Of a stretch of 43,120 nt of DNA, positions 38,356 to 43,120 are shown piece by piece; position 1 is the first letter of the stretch, and the number at the start of each line of letters is the position of its first letter. The translations under genes were made by a program, and so were the position numbers. The DNA is taken from the NCBI RefSeq assembly GCF_028689785.1, contig NZ_JAQVCN010000042.1, positions 1 to 43,120 of the forward strand, in the 5' to 3' direction. The notes beneath the pieces were generated by a model. That model worked only from the letters and a program-made list of their open reading frames with translations, made no database searches and was not told the DNA's origin. The DNA is from Zoogloea sp. GTDB lineage: Bacteria > Pseudomonadota > Gammaproteobacteria > Burkholderiales > Rhodocyclaceae.

Positions 38356-39510
38356 TCAGCGGGAGTTGCTGGCCAGCTCGGCGTTGAGCAGCAGGGCGCC
38401 AACGCTCACCACCTTGTCACCAGGCTTCACGCCGCTCCACACATAGGCGTCGTTGCGGGTCTGCACGGCGAGGCTGACCTCGCGCTTCTCGAAGACGCCG
38501 GGCTCCCGCTCCACGAAGACGTAGTTCTTGACCCCTTCGACCAGCAGGGCGGTGGTGGGGATGCGCGGTAGCTCCTGCTTGGCGTCGGCCAGGATGCCGA
38601 CCTTGGCGTACATCTCGGGCTTGAGCAGTCCTTCCCGGTTGTCCACCGCCACCCGGGCCTGGACGCGGCGGGTCTGGGGGTCGAGGGTCGGGGCCACGCG
38701 GACGATCTTGCCCTCGAAGCTGCGGTGGGGATAGGCGGAGACTTCCACGCTGGCCGATTTGCCCACGGTGACGACGGGCAGGTCGCGCTCGGGCACGTCC
38801 ACCAGCACCGACAGACGGCTCATGTCGGTGACCACGAAGAGGGGTTCGTCCCGGTCGGTGCGGATCTCCATGCCCGGGTTGATCTGGCGGGTGGCGACGA
38901 TGCCGGCGATGGGGCTGCGCAGGGCGTAGTGCTGGCTGCCGCTATCGGCTTTGCCACCGGGGGTCAGGTTGGCGAGGCGCAGGCGGGCGCGTTCGGCCTC
39001 GGCCTGGGCCTGGCGGGACTCGGCCTCGGCGGTTTCCAGATCACGCCGGGCGATGACTTCGGCTTCGAACAGGCTGTGCGCCCGGGTCAGGGCGGACTGC
39101 TTCTGGCGGGCCTCGGCCTGGGCCTTGGCCAGGTCGGCGGCGGCGGTGCCCAGCTCGGGGGCGTCGAGCACGGCGAGCACCTCGCCAGCCTTCACCGCAT
39201 CGCCCAGATTGGCGCGGATTTCCACTACCCGTCCGGCGATGGGCGCGAAGAGGCGGGCGGTGGCGTTCTCGTCATAGGCCACACGGGCGGCCAGGGGTTC
39301 GTCCATGGGCACCGGCGCAATCTCGGTGCGCTCCACCTTGAGCTGGGCCAGTTGGGGGGCTGCGGTGGGGAAGCGCAGTACGCCGGGCTCGGCGGAGGGG
39401 CGCTGAATGGCCGGCTCCTCGGGTTTGTCGGGGGCGGCCGGGCGCTGGGTGTACCAGGTGCCTCCGGCGATGACGGCAGCGATCAGGGCGATGAGCAGGG
39501 GGCGTTTCAT
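38356..39510 (-). CDS. RND efflux periplasmic adaptor (membrane fusion protein)
   Basis: This 384-residue adaptor links the RND pump to the outer-membrane channel. It has an N-terminal membrane anchor or signal (MKRPLLIALIAAVIAGGTWY), then lipoyl-like halves (RLFAPIAGRVVEIRANLGD about residue 86 and LRSPIAGIVATRQINPGMEI about 198) separated by a helical hairpin (about 115-185, rich in Ala, Glu and Arg). Beta-barrel and membrane-proximal domains follow. No His-rich metal-binding N-terminus is seen. It overlaps the outer-membrane-factor gene by 4 nt and precedes the pump gene by 9 nt. Confidence 0.93.
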   Translation of the reverse strand: MKRPLLIALIAAVIAGGTWYTQRPAAPDKPEEPAIQRPSAEPGVLRFPTAAPQLAQLKVERTEIAPVPMDEPLAARVAYDENATARLFAPIAGRVVEIRANLGDAVKAGEVLAVLDAPELGTAAADLAKAQAEARQKQSALTRAHSLFEAEVIARRDLETAEAESRQAQAEAERARLRLANLTPGGKADSGSQHYALRSPIAGIVATRQINPGMEIRTDRDEPLFVVTDMSRLSVLVDVPERDLPVVTVGKSASVEVSAYPHRSFEGKIVRVAPTLDPQTRRVQARVAVDNREGLLKPEMYAKVGILADAKQELPRIPTTALLVEGVKNYVFVEREPGVFEKREVSLAVQTRNDAYVWSGVKPGDKVVSVGALLLNAELASNSR

Positions 39511-40751
39511 TGGGCGGCTCCGGCCAGGCGCAGCATGAGGGCGGCGCGGGCGAGATCGGCGCGGGCCTGAATCGTTTCGATCCGGGCCGCGCGCAGGTTG
39601 CGTTGTGTGTCGAGGTAGTCGGTGAGGCTCATGCCGCCCTTCTGGATGGCGATGTCGGCGCCACGGCCGGCCCGTTCAGCGGCGGGCAGCACCACGTCGC
39701 GGATGCGGGTGAGGCGGGCCGCCGCGGCGTCGCGGCTGGCCTGCAGCCTGGCTGATTCGCTATCGGCCGCGCTGCGGGTGGCCTTGAGCTGCGCTTCGGC
39801 GGAGAGGTAGTCGGCCTCGCTGCGGGCGATGTCGCCCCGGTAATCGTTGCCGATGAACAAGGGTACCGAGATGCTGAGACCGATGGCGTTGGTGGTGTAG
39901 GCGTTGTTGCCGCTGGCCGGGGTGCGCTCGTACTGGGCGCCGATCGCCACATCGCGGGTGCGCTGGGCGCGGGCCAGGTCGCGCAGGGCGTCGGCCTGGG
40001 CGAGCCGACTGCGGGCCGATGCCACGTCGGGGCGCTCACCTTCGCCGGGGGCGGGGGCCGGCTCGTCTCCCGGCCAGTCGTCGGAGGTGTTCAGGCTGGC
40101 GGCGGGCACCCGGTTGCCGAGGAGCTCGGCCAGGGCGATGCGGGCATGATCGAGGGCCAGCCCGGCCTGGGCCGCATCGTTGGCGACCCGGGCGGCGTCG
40201 GCGGCGAAGCGGGCTACGTCCATGCCGGGGAGGTCGCCGGCCCGGCCACGCAGCTCGGCGGCACTGGCGGCCCGCTGGGCCAGGGTGGCGTTCTCGGCGG
40301 CGATCCGGCTGGTCTCCCGGGCTGCCCGCAGGTCGATCCAGCGGCTGGCCAGTTCCATGCGTGCCACGCGGATGGTGTTGTCGAGATCGAGGCGGGTGGC
40401 CGACAGGTCGTGATCGGCGGCGCGCAGGCGGAGCGCACGCTTGTCGCCACGTTCGACGAGCTGACTGATGCCGATGGTGTTGTCGGTGGGCTGACGCCAG
40501 AAGCTGCCGCTTCCCTGGCGGCCGGGGTCGGTGCTGGTGACACCCAGGCTGAGCTGGGGGTTGGGGCGGGCGCCGGCCATGTCGATGCCGGCCCGGGCCC
40601 CGGCGACCGCGGCACGGGCCTGGAGGATGGCCGGGTTCGCTTCAAGGAGCAGGGTGTCGGCCTCGGACAGGCCGAGGGAGGTGCTGGTCTGTGCCAGGCA
40701 GGCTGCAGGCACAAGCCAGCTGGCCAGCAACAGTCGGAAGGATGTGCGCAT
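39507..40751 (-). CDS. TolC family outer-membrane efflux channel (CusC/CzcC-like)
   Basis: This 414-residue channel subunit starts at ATG 40751, which gives a signal peptide (MRTSFRLLLASWLVPAACLA). The longer frame upstream is non-coding in character. The two repeated halves of the outer-membrane efflux family are visible as long Ala/Arg-rich helices (EANPAILQARAAVAGARAGI about residue 38, and the GLSISVPLFIGNDYRGDI strand-turn about 295 marking the second half). There is no N-terminal lipobox Cys after the signal. It is the first gene of the efflux operon and overlaps the adaptor gene by 4 nt. Its promoter region carries a 13-bp palindrome. Confidence 0.92.
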   Translation of the reverse strand: MRTSFRLLLASWLVPAACLAQTSTSLGLSEADTLLLEANPAILQARAAVAGARAGIDMAGARPNPQLSLGVTSTDPGRQGSGSFWRQPTDNTIGISQLVERGDKRALRLRAADHDLSATRLDLDNTIRVARMELASRWIDLRAARETSRIAAENATLAQRAASAAELRGRAGDLPGMDVARFAADAARVANDAAQAGLALDHARIALAELLGNRVPAASLNTSDDWPGDEPAPAPGEGERPDVASARSRLAQADALRDLARAQRTRDVAIGAQYERTPASGNNAYTTNAIGLSISVPLFIGNDYRGDIARSEADYLSAEAQLKATRSAADSESARLQASRDAAAARLTRIRDVVLPAAERAGRGADIAIQKGGMSLTDYLDTQRNLRAARIETIQARADLARAALMLRLAGAAQ

Positions 40752-40785
40752 GCCATGCGGACCCGGTTGAACAGGCCTGCAGTCT

Positions 40786-40798
40786 AGGAAGGCTTCCT
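40786..40798. promoter_or_regulatory. Palindrome upstream of the metal-efflux operon
   Basis: AGGAAG-G-CTTCCT lies 35 nt upstream of the outer-membrane-factor start. On the minus strand a weak promoter (TTGGCG, 16 nt, TAATCG) would sit just before it, placing the palindrome at the start of the transcript. It is a candidate site for the operon's OmpR-type regulator or a metal-responsive repressor. OmpR-type regulators more often bind direct repeats, which lowers confidence. Confidence 0.35.
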
Positions 40799-40917
40799 GT
40801 CGATTACCTGAATATTTTCTTGCGCCAAGCTTGCAGACCGAGGGCCGTAGAGGTGGCTGTCGTCTTCGAGGGGCTGCCGACGAGGGGAGTGGGGTGCCTG
40901 GCCACCACGCGATGTCG

Positions 40918-42114
40918 TCAGTTCGGGCCGGGTTCGTCCTGACGGGGCCCGAGGAGCTTGCCGAACAGGCGCTTGATGCGTCCGCGCGAGGGGGGCGCCA
41001 TGGGCACGGCCGCGGGGGGAGCGAGGGCGGCGCGTGGTTCGCCGGGCGCGGGCGCGATCTGCTCCACATGCCCGAGGGCTGAGCAGGCGCTGTAAAAGGC
41101 GAAGACGTAGCGCTGGGGAACCCCCAGGCTGCGCACCGTGTCGCGCAGGCTCAGGCTACTGCGGGACCACAGGCCGGCGATGCGCATGGCTTCCGGGGGC
41201 GCCGCGAAGCGGGTCAGATTGGGCCAGCTCTTGAGGCGGATGGGGTGCTCCAGGCTGGTGCCCCGGGGCAGACGCCCGCGGGAGGCCCACAGGGCCAGGT
41301 CCCACTCGAGCCCTTCCAGCTGGCGGGGGTGGGCGCCTTCCGGCAGGGCCGCGTCGGGTGTCTGGCTGGCCATGCGCAGGGTGCCGCGGGTGGGCAGCTG
41401 GGCCAGGGCACGCAGGGCGTTGGGGCTGCGCGCCGTCCAGGCCTGGCCGGCGCGGGGGTCCAGTACAAGGGCAGCGCCGTCAGCGTCGTCGATGCGGACA
41501 GGCCGGCCGATCTCCCGGGCATGGGCGATGGCACGGGCCACCAGGCCTTGCAGGAAGTGCTCGGGGGCGTAGAAAACGGTGGCTCGCGATACCGGGTCGT
41601 CCAGGTCGGCATCGGGAAGTGAGCCGACATGCAGCGTCGCCATGCGGGCTTCGATGCAGCGCAGGAGATTGGTCGGGTTGGGGGCCGGGTCGCGCAGGGC
41701 GTCGAGGGCGCTCTCGTCAGGGATGCTGTCCACGGTGCCGGCCCGCTCGTCGGCGGCGTCGGGCAACTCGCCTCCTTCGGGGAGCCTGGCGGGCAGCAGG
41801 CTGCGGACTTTTTCCAGGGCTGCGGAGAAGGCCGCAAGGCCGACCGGCTTGGTGACTTCCACGGTTAGCGGGTCTGGCTGCCGGCCTGGTGTCTGGGTGG
41901 TGACGATCAGCGGCCGGGTCGGGTAGAGCATGCGATGCCCGGCCAGCAGGTAGGGGCCGAGGTCGTTGTCCACGTCAATGAAGGCCACATCGGCAGCGTC
42001 TTCCGCAGCGATCCGGCAGGCCCCCGGACCCACGCGCGACAGGAAAATTTCGAAGGCATAGAGCGCCCGGTTGTCCATGCCGGAGTGGCACAGGCGGAGC
42101 GTGGTGGCAGCCAT
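40918..42114 (-). CDS. Protein with degenerate receiver domain, function unknown
   Basis: I do not recognise this 398-residue protein as a named family. Residues 1-105 read as a receiver-like fold: TLRLCHSG, then a helix, ADVAFIDVDND with D47 at the phospho-acceptor position, LIVTTQT and EVTKPVG with K89. The usual acidic pair after the first strand is absent, so phosphorylation is doubtful. Residues 160-360 form a second region with a conserved-looking core (LEWDLALWASRGRLPRG, then SWPNLTRF, and VPQRYVFAFYSACSALG) that could be a winged-helix or protein-binding domain. The tail is Pro/Ala-rich and basic. ATG 42114 has GGGAG 10 nt upstream; ATG 42123 is too close to it. The gene is divergent from groESL. 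Confidence 0.7.
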   Translation of the reverse strand: MAATTLRLCHSGMDNRALYAFEIFLSRVGPGACRIAAEDAADVAFIDVDNDLGPYLLAGHRMLYPTRPLIVTTQTPGRQPDPLTVEVTKPVGLAAFSAALEKVRSLLPARLPEGGELPDAADERAGTVDSIPDESALDALRDPAPNPTNLLRCIEARMATLHVGSLPDADLDDPVSRATVFYAPEHFLQGLVARAIAHAREIGRPVRIDDADGAALVLDPRAGQAWTARSPNALRALAQLPTRGTLRMASQTPDAALPEGAHPRQLEGLEWDLALWASRGRLPRGTSLEHPIRLKSWPNLTRFAAPPEAMRIAGLWSRSSLSLRDTVRSLGVPQRYVFAFYSACSALGHVEQIAPAPGEPRAALAPPAAVPMAPPSRGRIKRLFGKLLGPRQDEPGPN

Positions 42115-42286
42115 GACGGGCATTCTCCCTGGGGGCGTGGGCGGCGAGGCGCAGTGCCCGGCCAGACCCTGGACGGTAGTGGGCGATCTGCTCTGCCCGG
42201 GCGGGCCCGCCGGGCCAGTGGGTGCATTGCAGTCTGTCAGGGCCCATTTTATGCCGTATGACCTAAATGTGGGTGTTGATTTGGAT

Positions 42287-42315
42287 ATTTTCGATGTTTG
42301 TACGGATTTTGACAA
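42287..42315 (-). promoter_or_regulatory. Candidate promoter for the degenerate-receiver gene
   Basis: On the minus strand TTGTCA (42315-42310), a 17-nt spacer and GAAAAT (42292-42287) fit a sigma-70 promoter. They lie in a locally AT-rich stretch (about 42240-42320) that stands out against the GC-rich surroundings. This would give a leader of about 165 nt. No start site is proven. Confidence 0.35.
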
Positions 42316-42393
42316 AGTGCGTGGGGAGATGTCGGAGACGGTGAGTGCAATGCGCAGTGCCGGAGAGGGCAAAAAAGAATCGGCTCGGGCGCA

Positions 42394-42423
42394 CTTGAAA
42401 AGGTCACGGCTCGCCCCTATTAT
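42394..42423 (+). promoter_or_regulatory. Overlapping sigma-70-like and sigma-32-like promoter of groESL
   Basis: TTGAAA (42395-42400) and TATTAT (42418-42423) are 17 nt apart, a near-consensus sigma-70 promoter. The same DNA reads CTTGAAA (42394-42400), 13 nt, CCCCTATT (42414-42421), close to the sigma-32 heat-shock consensus (CTTGAAA and CCCCATNT). The CIRCE operator begins at the last base of the -10, so HrcA would block initiation. Confidence 0.75.
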
Positions 42424-42449
42424 TAGCACTCGTTGGCGGTGAGTGCTAA
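42423..42449 (+). promoter_or_regulatory. CIRCE operator (HrcA binding site)
   Basis: TTAGCACTC, 9 nt, GAGTGCTAA is a perfect match to the CIRCE consensus. It lies 97 nt before groES and immediately follows the promoter -10. HrcA repressor binds this element in bacteria and lifts on heat stress. Confidence 0.96.
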
Positions 42450-42546
42450 CAGACGCCCCGCCACTCCAGGCCAGTGTTTGGCTGGCCAACGTTTTTGACA
42501 TGGTCGGGCAGTTTTGCCCGGTTTGAACCGAGTAGGAGAGCACTAC

Positions 42547-42837
42547 ATGAAAATCCGTCCCTTGCATGATCGCGTGATCGTCAAGCGTGTTGAAGCCGAG
42601 CGCACCACTTCCAGCGGCATCGTCATCCCCGACTCCGCCGGCGAGAAGCCCGATCAGGGCGAGATCCTGGCTGTCGGCAACGGCAAGATTCTTGAGAACG
42701 GCGAAGTCCGCAAGATGGATGTGAAGGTGGGCGACCGCGTCCTGTTCGGCAAGTACGCCGGCCAGACCGTCAAGGTCGACGGCCAGGAACTGCTGGTCAT
42801 GCGTGAAGAAGACATCATGGGCGTGGTCGAGGCCTGA
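42547..42837 (+). CDS. groES: Co-chaperonin GroES
   Basis: This 96-residue co-chaperonin forms the heptameric lid of the GroEL folding chamber. [18 protein letters not shown] is the usual N-terminus, with the mobile loop [20 protein letters not shown] at residues 19-38 and [32 protein letters not shown] to the end. The start follows AGGAGAG. Full length, no irregularities. It is followed 58 nt later by groEL and is controlled by the CIRCE/heat-shock promoter region upstream. Confidence 0.99.
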   Translation: MKIRPLHDRVIVKRVEAERTTSSGIVIPDSAGEKPDQGEILAVGNGKILENGEVRKMDVKVGDRVLFGKYAGQTVKVDGQELLVMREEDIMGVVEA

Positions 42838-42874
42838 GCCTCCGTTCCCCCTGAACTTCCCCAATCCGCTTTAA

Positions 42875-43120
<246 letters not shown>

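Overview
The window is 43 kb of GC-rich DNA from a betaproteobacterial chromosome, most likely order Rhodocyclales (an Azospira, Thauera or Dechloromonas-like organism). This is inferred from protein character: a PhaM-type polyhydroxybutyrate granule protein, a Liv-type ABC transporter beside a phenylacetate-CoA-ligase relative, many sensor kinases and HD-GYP proteins, and a CIRCE-controlled groESL operon. No database search was possible. There are no RNA genes, CRISPR arrays, insertion sequences or phage genes.

Left part (1-20126). The plus strand opens with the end of a Liv-type permease, then its binding protein, ATPase and a CoA ligase, probably one aromatic or carboxylic acid uptake and activation operon. 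The binding-protein gene is flanked by two copies of a long hairpin repeat. After a terminator come an AEC-type carrier and, convergently, phaM. Next is a minus-strand set of three genes: a TonB-dependent receptor, an orphan ABC-type binding protein and a hybrid histidine kinase. A NarL-type regulator is divergent to it, and together they look like a dedicated ligand-sensing circuit. A lipoprotein 5'-nucleotidase and a DUF2252 gene follow. Then comes an AraC-family regulator divergent from a two-subunit molybdenum hydroxylase, with its maturation genes xdhC and a MocA-like cytidylyltransferase.

Right part (20137-42114). Every gene here lies on the minus strand, and this is a signalling block. 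The first operon runs sensor kinase, single-domain receiver, HD-GYP protein, then an unusual STAS-MshEN-GspE-type ATPase. That ATPase lacks its normal C-terminus and is joined at a TGATG overlap to the 3' remnant of a hybrid kinase gene, which suggests an internal deletion. Its STAS reading frame has a good ribosome binding site placed before an ATC codon rather than an ATG. Upstream are an AIM24-family/M48 peptidase pair, then an MHYT-PAS hybrid kinase with an RpfG-like HD-GYP regulator, and then a complete heavy-metal RND efflux operon with its own OmpR-type two-component system. The block ends with a degenerate-receiver protein of unknown function.

Right edge. The window closes with groES and the start of groEL behind overlapping sigma-70-like and sigma-32-like promoters and a perfect CIRCE operator.

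The points most worth following are the STAS-MshEN-ATPase operon with its chimeric 3' junction and non-canonical start, the receptor/binding protein/kinase module, the paired hairpin repeats, and three regulatory or terminator-like inverted repeats.
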